Positions 1 to 10,461 of a stretch of DNA of 64,000 bases are shown piece by piece (position 1 is the first letter of the stretch; each line of letters begins with the position of its first letter). The stretch is from contig OY294048.1 in NCBI GenBank assembly GCA_958510825.1, positions 16,261,589-16,325,588 of the forward strand, given 5' to 3'. Source of the DNA: Brachypterus glaber (taxonomy: Eukaryota > Arthropoda > Insecta > Coleoptera > Kateretidae). A program made the translations under genes and the position numbers. The notes beneath the pieces are model-generated. The model had not been told where the DNA came from. It did no database searches and was given only the letters and a program-made list of their open reading frames with translations.

Positions 1-144
1 AGTTAATAGAAGAAGCTTTTTTGTGTTTAGAAATTATTATGCATATTATAATAATAATAATATAACCATGGACGATTTGGAAATTGTGGGGGCTGTTGCC
101 CTTTTTGGAGATCTGCAATATGCGGAAGTACAAATGGGGATTTT

Positions 145-288
145 AGAGTAAAATAGAAAAAAATCGTATAAAGCACTCGTTTCATAACACGTTTTTAGCG
201 CCCCAGTACTTTAAAAAACTAGCCGCAAGCAGCTCGTTTGGGCTTGTACTCGTGCCCTAAAAACGTATGTTATGAAACTAGTACTTTA
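145..288 (-). repeat. Hairpin repeat H, copy 1
   Basis: Imperfect inverted repeat: the left arm TAAAGCACTCGTTTCATAAC pairs with a right arm reading GTTATGAAACTAGTACTTTA. The loop carries a GC-rich AGCCGCAAGCAGCTCG stretch. The reverse complement closely matches 60562-60712, including the TTTTTCTATTTTRCTCTA tail outside the hairpin, so this is a dispersed element and not a chance palindrome. No coding content. Confidence 0.75.
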
Positions 289-719
289 ATACACTAATAT
301 TTGTTTAATAAATAAAACCTATAAATCAGTTTTGTATCATTTCTTTTCACCATTTTGTTTTTTTTTTGAACAAAAATATAGTTTTGCCATTTAGCCCCAT
401 ATTCCAGAATAAAACCTTGAAAAACGGTTATCTTCTTTCTTTAAAAATATTTTTGACCTATTGTGGTTAACCGAGAGAAAATGCGACAAGCAATTTTTTT
501 CGGTGTAAGTTATACACAGTTCTACAAAGTTTTACATTTAATTTATTAAAAACAAAAAACAAACAAATCATATTCTACAAAAAATGCAAAACACTACAAA
601 AAAAAAATAAAAAAATATATTAAAAATAAAAAAATGTCCAAACGCAAAAAAAATTAGAAAAAGTTTTTATTATGCTAGCAGTATTAAGAAAGCTATCATT
701 AACTAGTTTTTTCGCCCTG
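289..719. other. Unassigned AT-rich stretch
   Basis: Poly-A and poly-T runs and A-rich sequence. I see no inverted repeat, shared repeat or exon-like sequence. Confidence 0.6.
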
Positions 720-965
720 CACTGATAAAACAGTTTATTTGTGTCAACTAAATATTTGGTTGGATATGGCCAATTAAATTATTTGTTTGTGACAAATAAA
801 TTTTATTTCTGTCAAATAAACTATTTTGTTCCGATTAATAAATCACTGTGAAAAAAAAATATATTTGTATACATGAACTAAATATTTATTTGACTCAAAT
901 AAGTTTTGTTACTCACAACCAAATAATTTAATTTGCCATATCCAAATAAATCCTTTTTATCTGTG
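720..965. mobile_element. MITE with CACTGATAAAA ends, copy 1
   Basis: The left end CACTGATAAAACAGTTTATT and the right end, read as its complement CACAGATAAAAAGGATTTAT, form terminal inverted repeats. Subterminal blocks (ATTTGGTTGGATATGGC on the left, its complement on the right) also pair, so the whole ~246 bp is an imperfect palindrome. A half copy lies at 30899-31025, and the same CACTGATA start recurs at 17863. The flanks (TG on the left, TA on the right) only partly fit a TA duplication. Non-autonomous; no transposase. Confidence 0.75.
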
Positions 966-1639
966 TATAAGTCTTTAGTTCAAAGGTTACCCTTTAAACA
1001 TTCTTGAACAAAAAGTTTTGTTTTGTTGGTAGCGGTATTTTTAATTATGAAAGAGTTAGTATCGGATTGGGCAGGTAAGTTAGTGAGAAAAATCTATGTC
1101 TGGGGGTCATCACTATTTTGTAGTACAAAAAATTTTACTCAATTTGGGGGCTTCCACGTTACTAATCTCACCAGCAGAGGGCTGGCAAGTCGGACCATGA
1201 AAACAGTAATTTCGATATCAAACTTCAATGAAATCTAATAATATTAATAATAATAATATAAAATATAAATATTATTCCACTTGTGTGTCAGATGGAAAAA
1301 CAAATAAACAGCAAGTGGACAAATTACGTCACATCCTACATTTATATCAGATATGTTTCCAAGTAAAACAAACCGTAAACGCGCTCCAGCCCCAAAACAA
1401 ACAAATCATATTGCGATCAATATGCGACAAAAAGTCTCGATATATTTTCAATAAAACTTCATCATCCGTAGATCAAAATATCCAAGACGAATTTAGTTAC
1501 AAGGTGTCCAGAAAGATTTTTTTCTGGGAGGAAATCAATCTTAAAGGTTTTAGAATAAGTAAACTTTTAATAGTATATTACGTACTGAGGTGGAAAATGT
1601 TTCATTTCCTGAGGGGAAGTTAGCTGACCAAGGGGCGTA
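966..1639. other. Unassigned; two short open frames without support
   Basis: Frames at 1023-1238 and 1228-1623 have low-complexity Asn/Lys-rich composition and no recognisable domain. The end of the second frame shares a short, diverged nucleotide motif (GTGTCCAGAAAGATTTTTTT and a following GGTTTTAGAATA) with 2238-2295, which points to a degraded repeat and not to two related proteins. Confidence 0.5.
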
Positions 1640-1835
1640 TACTATTTGTTCTATTTTGTGACTATTATAAGCTCATAATCACACGCATTTTGCCTGTTCT
1701 ATAGGCCTATTATAATAATAGGTTATTACTTTTTTTCTTTTGGGTTGGCTACAGGATTCTCTCTACAATTGATTGGCAACTTCCGCGCAAATGTGAATAT
1801 CGTTTAGTTTTCTAGGAAATTGTGTTTTAAGTTAA
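1640..1835 (+). repeat. Dispersed repeat I, copy 1
   Basis: The block contains ATAAGCTCATAATCACACGC and TTTTGGGTTGGC, then GCAAATGTGAATATCG. The same blocks in the same order occur on the opposite strand at 60885-61075. The short H hairpin lies near both copies, but on opposite sides, so the loci are not one simple inverted duplication. Confidence 0.7.
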
Positions 1836-2013
1836 TTTTTACGTGCAAATTTCGTTGTATTTTTGATATTGAATGTTATTTTTTAATATTTTTTTTTTAT
1901 TTATATCGCCACCATTTGTATTTAATACTTTACTTGTGATATTAAATACTGCAAAATGTTTATTGTATACAAAATATTGCCATACTAACATATAGACCGT
2001 GCTGGTAACTGAA

Positions 2014-2205
2014 TATTCAGTTACAAATGGATAGAAAATCGAAAGTTATTATCCTATATAATTGTACTTTAATTTTTATTAAAAACACGCTACATTTCAT
2101 GTCCGTCCTTATTAAAGTACGTGACTTTAGAACTATAGTGTTTTCAACACAAATGAAAGTACATTTGTATAAGATCATAACTTCCTATCCATTTGTAACT
2201 GAATA
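2014..2205 (+). repeat. Repeat J, copy 1, bounded by exact 21 bp inverted repeats
   Basis: TATTCAGTTACAAATGGATA(G) at 2014-2034 is exactly inverted at 2185-2205. The interior (GAAAGTTATTATCCTATA, ATTGTACTTTAATTTTT, CATGTCCGTCCTT, TTAAAGTACGTGA) matches 15995-16160 on the other strand. A third, direct partial copy of the end follows at 2208-2222. Probably a short non-autonomous element. Confidence 0.7.
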
Positions 2206-2310
2206 TTTACAAATGGATAGGAAGACATACTCTCTTAAAGTGTCCAGAAGATTTTTTTTGCGAGCACAATACCATTATAACGGTTTTAGAATAGAAGATA
2301 AATTATAAAT

Positions 2311-3382
2311 TTTGTTCCACAGGTTAGGTTCGTTTTCTAATGTTCCAGATGCGACCCAAATTTGATCTACGACATTCACTTTACCTCGGACTAAAAACCC
2401 CACATATTGTAGGTCAAAAACTGTTAATATCTAGAAAAAGTCCCAGAACCTGTCTCCAGAATCTATTTCAAATACGGTAATAAAAACCATCCAGATTTGT
2501 CCAATATTTTTTAAATACCTGGAAAAGCTTCCCTAGCTTCAGTCCTAAAACAAATAAAATCACATGATCTGTCAATGTTTTTCAATATTTTTTTAATAAA
2601 ACTTGATATGAATTTTACCCCCGAACGTAGAATGTAGAATGCATACTCTTAACGTCGAGTAAGGACCCATCTACAAAATAAGAAACACAATATGTATATT
2701 ATGAGGATGAGAAACATAATGTATTATATCAAAAGCATTATTCGTTTGAGTTAATGTCACATATATTTGGTTTAACGAATCTGTTACTAATAATTTTCAT
2801 TCATAAATTTTTGGTACATCGTATATGTATAACATCGAAATTGAAGCAAAGTTGGAAGTCCACGTCCCAGACTGGTCCTTGCCGAAGCGATTGATCTTGG
2901 AGACAAGTGTTTACAGGGTCAACATCGGCCCAGATTTCAATTAGATGGCCGTATTTGCCAAACTCTCGTTATGATTTCATATCAGACCAAGTCAACGACT
3001 ATCACATATATACGGACTATCAATATTAGCTTTTTGTATTTCAGCCTGTAAATACAGACATATGGGATATGGACACTTATTACAGCTTCTTTCTATCACA
3101 CAATAATAAGAAAAAACCATGAAATAGTATTGAATAAGTATGATAAATTGGATTTTGAATGGAATGAAACATTTATACGATTTAAATTATAGTTGTTTAT
3201 GACACAAGGTCGAAAATAACAGTGTTTTTGATGAATATATATGTTTTATAACCTTTTTATGCCGTTTGTTTATATTTAAAGAGCAAACGACATTTCTTGA
3301 ATTGACAGTTTATTGGGAAAATTGTTTTACGTCTTTTAAGGGTTTATATCTAATACATGCTCTTTTCGTTATTATATTATTA
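2311..3382. other. Unassigned, no gene seen
   Basis: Roughly 1 kb of moderately AT-rich sequence with no long frame, no clear inverted repeats and no match to other parts of the window. It could be intergenic or intronic single-copy DNA. Confidence 0.5.
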
Positions 3383-3965
3383 CAGTGCCTTGCACTAGAA
3401 TAATATTATTCAAAAAAAAAATCAAAAACCATCCTAGACAAAAAATTCTTTGATATAAATTTGTTTCATGAAAAAATAAGCAACTTTTTTTTTCAAATGT
3501 CCGTCCGTCTGTCCGTCCGTCTCATGTCACGATTTTTGTAAACACGATAACGAATAATCCGATCGACTAGAAATTTTCTGGAAAAATCAAGATCCCTTGT
3601 TTTTGAAAGTAATCCCCCCAAAAACAAAAAAGTTATGGGGTGGTTAAACTTTTAAAAAAACTGAAAAAAGCTGAAAGAAAATGCCGATTAACGTAATTTT
3701 TTCAGGAAAAATTACTTTTATTATAAGGATCAACTCTACAAAAAAAATAATAAATAATAATAATAAAACAAAATTGAAAAATTTAGAATTTTTTTTTGAA
3801 TTTTTTTTATTTTTTTTTATTTTTCGTTTTTCGCTAAAAGAAAATTTAATAAAAAAAAATTGAAAAATTTAAAAAATATTTGGGAAATGCAAAATACCAT
3901 TTACTGTGGATAATATATATATTGGAATGCGTAGCATTACATATCTTCACTGCTTGTTTTGTTCT
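3383..3965 (+). mobile_element. Family A repeat, uninterrupted reference copy
   Basis: Most complete copy of the commonest family here. Order: head (CAGTGCCTTGCACTAGAATA), ATCCTAGACAAAAAATTCTT, TTTGTTTCATGAAAAAATAA, a GTCC microsatellite, GTCACGATTTTTGTAAACAC, AATCCGATCGACTAGAAATT, GTTATGGGGTGGTTAAACTT, an A/T-run region, ACCATTTACTGTGGATAATA, and a tail with the short stem AATGC-gta-GCATT followed by ACATATCTTCACTGCTTG. No protein is encoded. The tail stem is kept with different loops in other copies (51900, 31990, 58965). A short 3' hairpin is a known Helitron hallmark, but the ends do not otherwise settle the class. Confidence 0.75.
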
Positions 3966-3995
3966 TAAATTTCCTTTTTGCTTATTAAGCTATAG

Positions 3996-4113
3996 TACTA
4001 TTCTGCCCGCAAGTCCAGATAGCAGTACAGTCGATTTTTACATAAGCGGTCACAGAAATATCGACTGTATTGCTATCTGGATTTGCGCGTTCATCCTACG
4101 GAGGGCAGTATTA
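3996..4113. mobile_element. Short foldback element
   Basis: Outer arms ATTCTGCCC / GGGCAGTAT and inner arms CCAGATAGCAGTACAGTCGA / TCGACTGTATTGCTATCTGG form a ~118 bp hairpin. It sits immediately after the tail of the family A copy. MITE-like; class not determined. Confidence 0.7.
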
Positions 4114-5376
4114 TCCAGAGTTTTTTTTTTTATTTTAAAAGTCCTATGTATTTTATTTGTGCAAATAAACTATAATAAAATAATGTTTCATTTGCATAAG
4201 AACTTTTTACGTTTTTAATAAATAATTATTTATGGTTATTTATTATAATAAACCATTCATAAGCTTTAGCTTCAGACATCGATAAAAAACATGGATTTAG
4301 AATAAAACCCAATGAATAATGAAAAATAATCCTAGTATAGTCGTGTCCAATTCGACTGTGGCCTATAAACCATGAACAAGTCCCAGAAACAAAGACACCC
4401 ATGTACTTCCATGATTGTGTTCGGCTGTACATGTGTTGGGACACGCGCCGGGACGCCGTTTCATTACTAACACTCGTCATATATGTTCAGTTAATATGAA
4501 AGGTCCCATTTCGCTCCGTTTAATTTTAGGATTTTTTTAATGGAATATCTTTTCCAAATAATTCATATCGCATATGTACTTTAAAAATATTGGGTATTTT
4601 ATTTCGTGGATGTGTTCGATTCTTTCTTGAAATCTTTTTGTTAAAATGTGCCCTAGATACGGCCATACACAAAATAAACTCGTTCTGTACTCATTGTTTT
4701 CACAAAAACAATCAGTTTTTATAATTTTATCATGCATTAAACAAAAAAATATATCTCTTAGCCAACTTCAAGAAGTTGCCTGAACATAATTTCATGCTCA
4801 CCATATATTTTTTTAAGTCAATAGATAGATAGCAACTATAGATGCGTAGACAAACATATCTAAATACTGTTTATCAATTAATGCGATGCGCTTCGTTTGT
4901 TGTTTTGCAGATTTAGCCTGGCTAATATAACTTGCCTCTATTAAAATTGCCCCAACTGCAACAGGGTATACTGCACCGCTAAGACAAGTTGTCCTACCTG
5001 AAAAATTTCACTTTTTAAGATAAGCACACCATTGTATTGCTTTACACTAGCTCCATGTGCCTACTAAAAAGATATTTCCTATCTAAAACCCAAATCCTAA
5101 AAATTAGCCTAAGATGTTTGTCCTATGTGGAAAATTTTTAATGTTTTCTAAATAAAATTATCCTAATTAGCCTTTACTAGACGAATAAGTCAGAACTAGG
5201 ACTAACTTTACAGATCCTAGTAATTTGATTGGACTTTTTAGATCATTTTATCCTAACTTTCTCAGATAGAACAAATGCATTATTTTTTTTTATTCAAAGG
5301 ATATCAAGTATTTTTATTTAAAATAAAGCAGAAAGCAGAAATTTTGATGAATCTCCCCAAAAAAATCGGTCAATTC
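4114..5376. other. Unassigned, no gene seen
   Basis: Contains minus-strand frames of 84 and 66 codons (4226-4480, 4537-4737) with no recognisable domain. The 4900-5280 stretch is rich in CCTA/TCCTAA words but I found no clean repeat unit. Confidence 0.45.
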
Positions 5377-5531
5377 GAGTAAACTAAATAGCACCCTGTA
5401 GGGTAATTGAAACTTATTTCTTAAGACTTAATAAATGATTTTTGTATACATACATTCTCTATATATTTATGTATTAAGTCTTAATAAATAAGGTTCAATT
5501 ATAACTACAGAGTGCTTTTTAATTTACGCTC
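5377..5531. mobile_element. Hairpin MITE
   Basis: GAGTAAACTAAATAGCACCC pairs with GAGTGCTTTTTAATTTACGC, and inner arms TTAAGACTTAATAAAT / TATTAAGTCTTAATAAAT are strongly complementary, giving a ~155 bp hairpin with a short loop of TATATA-like sequence. Confidence 0.7.
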
Positions 5532-5568
5532 TGTGACGTTGTGATTCTCTCGTCGAATGAAGATTATA

Positions 5569-5838
5569 ATTGTTTTGTTTGTTTGTTTGTTTAACCTCGT
5601 ACTATTCTACTTAATTAAGCATCCCCTAAGTCCAGGACTTGTGTGGGCTAGTAGTAGAGGGAACCATCGGCTTATACTGACTTTCGAACCAGTTTCTAGG
5701 GAGTGTCCATTTCACTTATCGCCTTCGACAAATTTCAATTATTAATTAACTGAAAAAGGCAAATCGGCGCCAGTGAGAATCGAACTCACGATAGTAGACT
5801 TGCTATGCATACGCGCTAGCCACTACGCTATGCCTCCC
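5569..5838 (-). mobile_element. tRNA-derived SINE, full-length copy
   Basis: Read on the minus strand, it opens with a tRNA-like head GGGAGGCATAGCGTAGTGGC (A box around TAGCGTAGTGG) and an excellent B box, GAGTTCGATTCTCAC, followed by a shared body (TTTTTCAGTTAATTAATAAT, GGTTCGAAAGTCAGTATAAG, CCACACAAGTCCTGGACTTA) and a (AAAC)n tail. The body matches 27560-27815, 41909-42133 and 62727-62873. The poly(AAAC) tail fits LINE-dependent retrotransposition. This is the copy with the best preserved tRNA head. Confidence 0.92.
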
Positions 5839-5926
5839 ATTGGTTAAGTTATCAAAAACATTTTGCTTTAAGGGAATTCTTCTCAAGCATTTCATGCACA
5901 TTTCCAAAGAAAATGCTCTTAATATA

Positions 5927-6695
5927 CACGGTAAAAATAAATTACATTAAATTACATAGTCCGTAAATGGTAATATGTTGCCATAGACCGGAATGGTAAA
6001 AATTACATAGTCCGTAATGATATTTTGCATAGACCGGAACAGTAAAAATTACATAGTCCATAATGGTAATATTTTGCATAGACTGGAAAGCTAAAAATTA
6101 CATAGTCCAGAATGGTAATATTTTGCATAGACCGGAACGGTAAAAATTACAATACTTATGGTATGTTTAATAATTTTTTTAAAAAATAACATACAGTCAT
6201 ATTAAAAGTGCTTTTAAAACAACTTAAACACTACAATATTTCAAGAACGCTTTGACATAGAGACTTTAAATTTGAAAAAAAATATTTACTACTTAGAAAA
6301 TGTTTGTTCCAAATTACAAGTCTCTAGAGCTCTTAAAATAACATAGACCGACATTGTAAAATCATGTAAAAATATGTAAATCAATGTAAATATATTTTTT
6401 TACATTATTTTACATTTTTTTACATCATTTTACATTATTTTACATTCTTTTACATTATTTTACATTCTTTTACATTCTTTTACATTCTTTTACATTCTTT
6501 TACGTTCTTTTACATTCTTTTACATTCTTTTACATTCTTTTACATTCTTTTACATTCTTTTACATTCTTTTACATTATTTTACATTCTTTTACATAAATT
6601 CATGAATTATGAATAGTCCAGAATAGTAAATTTACTATTCCGTACTATGTAAATTCATGTATTTTTACATTATTTTACATGCAGTTTTTACAGTG
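5927..6695 (+). mobile_element. Family K element, copy 1 (TA target duplication)
   Basis: Starts CACGGTAAAAATAAATTACA and ends GCAGTTTTTACAGTG, flanked by TA on both sides (5925-5926, 6696-6697). Repeated blocks ACATAGTCCGTAATGGTAAT / GCATAGACCGGAACGGTAAA fill the left part. The right part is a 10 bp minisatellite. Two other copies (32765-33529; 39124-39667, inverted) have the same order. The TA flanks and CACTG/CACGG ends fit a Tc1/mariner-type cut-and-paste mechanism, but no transposase is present and the family assignment is inferred. Confidence 0.82.
6398..6592 (+). repeat. 10 bp minisatellite (TTTTACATTC)n
   Basis: About nineteen near-perfect 10 bp units inside the K element, with ATTATTTTAC variants at both edges. 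The same motif, in far fewer units, is present in the other two K copies (33355-33450, 39220-39260), so the array has expanded here. Confidence 0.9.
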
Positions 6696-7067
6696 TACTT
6701 AACGAAAGAAAATTTAAATTAATTCAACCTGTATTAAGGAGCGCACTGTTGAAAAAATCTGATACGTGGGATATTTTCATGTAGGATGTCTAATATACGC
6801 CGAATAGAATCCATTTGATGAATTGCGAGTGCCTTTTACAAAACACCGAGACTAATCGTTAATTAATTATAGTTTAAGGATTGTTTGAGTGCAGTCTGCA
6901 TTTTACGATATTTTAAATTGTAAGCATGCATTTGTAAGCAATTGTAACTGCAGTTATAAATCCGTAATGTATAAGGGGTGGACATGTTTTACTTCTATTG
7001 TACAAATCACACGATTGTGTGAACATTAGAAATATGCTTTTGGAATACATTATTTTTAAATATATTC

Positions 7068-8034
7068 CCGTCAACGAACTACTAAAATTAGCGAACTCAA
7101 AAAATCCAAAAGTTTTTTTTAGAAATGTAGTTTAGACCTTCCTGATGAATGTACTAAAAGTCTCCAATAATTAAAGGTGAGCTTGCACCACCATTTTTAT
7201 TTTAAGGTACACTTTTGGAGTTTTTTGAAAATAACTTTTAAGCAGTCAATTAAAAAAAATAATAGACAATTATAAAAAAAAGTTTAAAAAAATCTCTACA
7301 AATTTTGATTCTTGAGAAAATGGTTAAAAATTGTCCGATATCTTAATTTTTTAAAAGGCACACGTTTGGTTTTTTTTTTTGGAAATGTCTTCTAATGGAC
7401 AACTTTTTGAAAAAATAAGTCAATAAAAAAAAGAAAGCTCATAAAATTCTCTACAAAACAGGTATTTAAAACGTTTTACTAACTTGGTTTTGATAAAATT
7501 GTGACGATATCTTAATTTTAATGTACACTTTTGGATTTGGATTTTATTGCCTGATCTGGTACTCAAGAAACCACATAAAAGGCAAATTCTACATCTAGTT
7601 CAACCGAACTAAGTGACTTAAGAAAAGTACAATATCACTTTTGTAGAGTATTTCATAAGCATTATTTTAATAATAACTTATTTTTTAAAAATATTGGCCT
7701 TTAAGAAGATATTTGCAAAAAAATCGAAAAGTATATCTTAAAATCAAAATAGTTAAATAATTTTTGAGCAATTTCTCATTTTCCTAAAAACTGAACAAGT
7801 AGAGAATTTTTGTAGAGAATTTCATAAGCTTCTTTTTATATTGTTTTTTAGAAATTAACTGTTTGGAAGTTATTTGCAAAAAACTCCAAAAGTGTACCGT
7901 AGAATCAAGATGGAGGAGCAAGCTCACCTTCAACTGATCGGGCTTTTAGCACGTTCAAAAGGAATATTCAAAGTACAACTATACCATTTACAGAACTTTT
8001 GAATTTTTTTAAGGCAAGAAGCCTTCGTTGCTGG
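7068..8034. mobile_element. Family L long imperfect foldback, copy 1
   Basis: The whole ~970 bp is a diverged inverted repeat. Outer arms carry CAACGAA, TTCAAAAGTT-like and GGTGAGCTTGC / GCAAGCTCACC blocks. Internally, words such as TTGCAAAAAACTCCAAAAGT and AAAATCAAGATAT recur in both orientations around a centre near 7545-7620 (ACATAAAAGGCAAATTCTAC). A second copy is at 52650-53665. No coding frame. Class undetermined; the end CCAGCAACGAAGGCTT is shared by both copies. Confidence 0.75.
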
Positions 8035-9409
8035 AAGTAATACACAATACCTAGTTATTTATAATACAAGGGAGAAAAGTTAATTTTTTTGATTTTTTAG
8101 AAGAAATTAACCTACGAAATCAAAACGTACTTTTCTCTATTTTTTATTCGATTGTTACTAATTATAATAAAAGTAATTATAATAAGTAATAATTATAATA
8201 AATTATTAAAATTTAGTAAAATTAGTAATATTTATAATAAATTATTAAAATATATTTTATTCTAAATTGCAAAAAATATTTCTTTTTACTGTATTATTAC
8301 CTATCTAGTTATCCATGACAAACTGCTATTCAATCAAATTGTTAAAAAAAAAGAATTAAATCGTTTCTTCTGTCTGCGGTTTCACTTTAAAATTATCTTA
8401 GTGTTTTGATTAATTGTTAAAATGTGTTTGTTATGAAAATGTTAATACTTCTAAAACCGTTCTATAATCATATTTAAATATCATAAATATTGAAATTGAT
8501 TTTACAATTGAATTTTTGTGTTCGTGATTTATTTTAGTGGATGAATCCGGATTAAGGTTGAGCATATATTTTGAGGTTATGTTATAGAATAAATTTTTAT
8601 TTATATGAAATGATTATAATACTTGTATCTGGTCAAAAAAAAACATATAGACGAAAAGTGAACAAACGGTCATATTTCTTTATAAATATTACAGTAAAAA
8701 TAAAGCATCTTATTTAAAAAAGCTTAAAAATAGCAAGTTTTATTAGTTAGCGGGCCAAAAAAACTTTTTGGCTCTAGGGCCACCATCCAACTTTTCGCCC
8801 GCAAAACATGAACAACTTTCGGGCCCCTAACATTTAAAACATTAACTTTCAATATATTTCTCATATATGAGAACTAACTAGTATGCATACTTGTTAAAAA
8901 AATGAATGATTATTTTAACTGTTATATATCCTTGTTAAATGGTACTATTACACAGGCCAACAAGAATTTTGTGATGGGATGTTTTTTTATTTTCTGACCC
9001 AAACATGAATTTTTTTGTTTCCATCACTTATAATTTTTTTCAGCTATGCCAAAAATCTTATTCTTTAACATGTGTAGAATTTTTAAGTCATGGACATTAG
9101 TCTACATCAATATAATCAAAAGAAGCCATTTGACACATTTTTAGAAAGATCGAAACAAAAATAAAATTTTAGACCACTCTAATGGCTCGAAATTTGTTTT
9201 ATGAAATTTTTCGTTATTTTATTCCAAAACATCGGTATCAAAAATAGTCGTATGCAAAAATTCAGAATTTTGTCCCTGTTTTTTTTCCTGGACTACTGTT
9301 GGTTGTTCAAAACCCTTAGGTGATGGACAAAAATGAAAGTTATATTCGAAATCTACATAACTAAATTAATAAAATGTTGGGGTTGACAATATATACCGTT
9401 TATAGAAAC
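8035..9409. other. Unassigned AT-rich stretch
   Basis: Includes an (ATAATTATAATA)-like low-complexity patch at 8150-8240 and a GGGCC-bearing patch at 8750-8835 (GCGGGCC, AGGGCC, CGGGCCCC). No repeat shared with the rest of the window and no gene seen. Confidence 0.45.
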
Positions 9410-9736
9410 TAAAGAATGTGTATTTCGGTATAAAATTTATTAATAGCCCAGCCGACTTTCAGCTACCTATGTAGCCATTTTCAAGACTCTTTTGTCAGGC
9501 GTACAAAATCGTTAAGCGTTAAAAGAGCCTTAAAATGGCTACATAGGTAGCTGAAAGTCGGCTATAAAATTTATTAATAGCCGACTTTCAGCTACCTATG
9601 TAGCCATTTTAAGGCTCTTTTAACGCTTAACGATTTTGTACGCCTGACAAAAGAGTCTTAAAAATGGCTACATAGGTAGCTGAAAGTCGGCTATTAATAA
9701 ATTTTATACCAAAATACACAAAACGCATTCTTTATT
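9410..9736. repeat. Palindrome built from two inverted copies of a 112 bp hairpin
   Basis: A 112 bp hairpin (9451-9562) begins GCCGACTTTCAGCTACCTAT and ends with its complement. Its reverse complement is repeated at 9580-9691 with a single base difference (C against T). A 17 bp spacer TATAAAATTTATTAATA separates them, and its own inverted copies flank both sides, out to AAAGAATG / CATTCTTT. The structure is thus a hairpin inside a hairpin. Near-identity of the arms means it formed or was homogenised recently. Confidence 0.92.
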
Positions 9737-9738
9737 AC

Positions 9739-10112
9739 CTAAATTACCCAAAATCAGCTGTTAGATTCAGATCAACTTTCAAAAAATTTGTTGCCCTGTG
9801 TTATTTAAGGGTACCCGGACGAAAAACGGGTAAAACGGCTAGTATTTCAAACTTATAAATTCCTTCATTGACCCCTCAAGAAGAACTGACAGTTATTAAC
9901 AGGCTTCGTATCAAAATATTTCACTAAATTACCCAAAATCAGCTGTTTGATCCAGATCAACTTTCAAAAGTTGAAAATTTGTTGCCCTGTGTTATTTAAG
10001 CGGACCCGGAAGAAGAACGGGTAAAACGGCTAGTATTTCAAGCTTACACATTCCTTCATTGACCCCTCAAGAAGAACTGACAGTTATTAACAGGCTTCAT
10101 ATCAAAATATTT
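9739..10112 (+). repeat. Tandem duplication of a ~184 bp unit
   Basis: Unit 1 (9739-9922) and unit 2 (9923-10112) both run from CTAAATTACCCAAAATCAGC through TTGTTGCCCTGTGTTATTTA, AACGGGTAAAACGGCTAGTA and TTCATTGACCCCTCAAGAAG to AACAGGCTTC and ATCAAAATATTTCA. Differences are scattered substitutions and one short insertion (AGTTGAAA) in unit 2. It begins immediately after the palindrome. Confidence 0.9.
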
Positions 10113-10461
10113 CACCAATCTCTCATAACTGGGTTCATAATACTGCGGGGCAGGAAAAGGCAGGAAAACAAAGAAATGACCAATTTGACAGCTATTCCCT
10201 TATTCCGAGAGGCGTCCGAAGATTCCTGAAATGCCTTCAGTCTTTCAGTTGAAAAAAATTCAATATCTTTGCGAAGTATTGGAGTCAGTCAATACAATAG
10301 ATCTGCATTGTGTTGAGACGAACTAGTCGTGCCATTCCTCCTTGCCGCCTCCAAATGGAGACAGCTTGATCTCAGGGGCGGCACATCTTTAACAATATAT
10401 TTGGTTGGTGGCACACTGAGTGGTTAAACAATTTATTTGAACTAACCTTTACAGAGACAAA
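10113..10461. other. Unassigned, slightly GC-richer
   Basis: Non-repetitive within the window, with less AT than its surroundings (for example CCATTCCTCCTTGCCGCCTC). No open frame of note, so function cannot be assigned. Confidence 0.4.

Noticed and set aside
2027..2308. Small protein gene related to 1228-1623
   Set aside because: The shared KVSR-K/R-F stretch follows from a degraded DNA repeat; the first part of the frame is repeat J, also found inverted at 15995-16160.
4226..4737. Two adjacent minus-strand frames as exons of one gene
   Set aside because: No consistent donor and acceptor pair, no domain, and no similarity between the halves and a known family that I can name.
5766..5838. 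Functional tRNA gene on the minus strand
   Set aside because: This is the head of a SINE with other copies in the window. The acceptor stem is imperfect and the body follows without a terminator.
6398..6592. CRISPR-like array
   Set aside because: Units are contiguous 10 bp repeats without spacers, inside a eukaryotic transposon.
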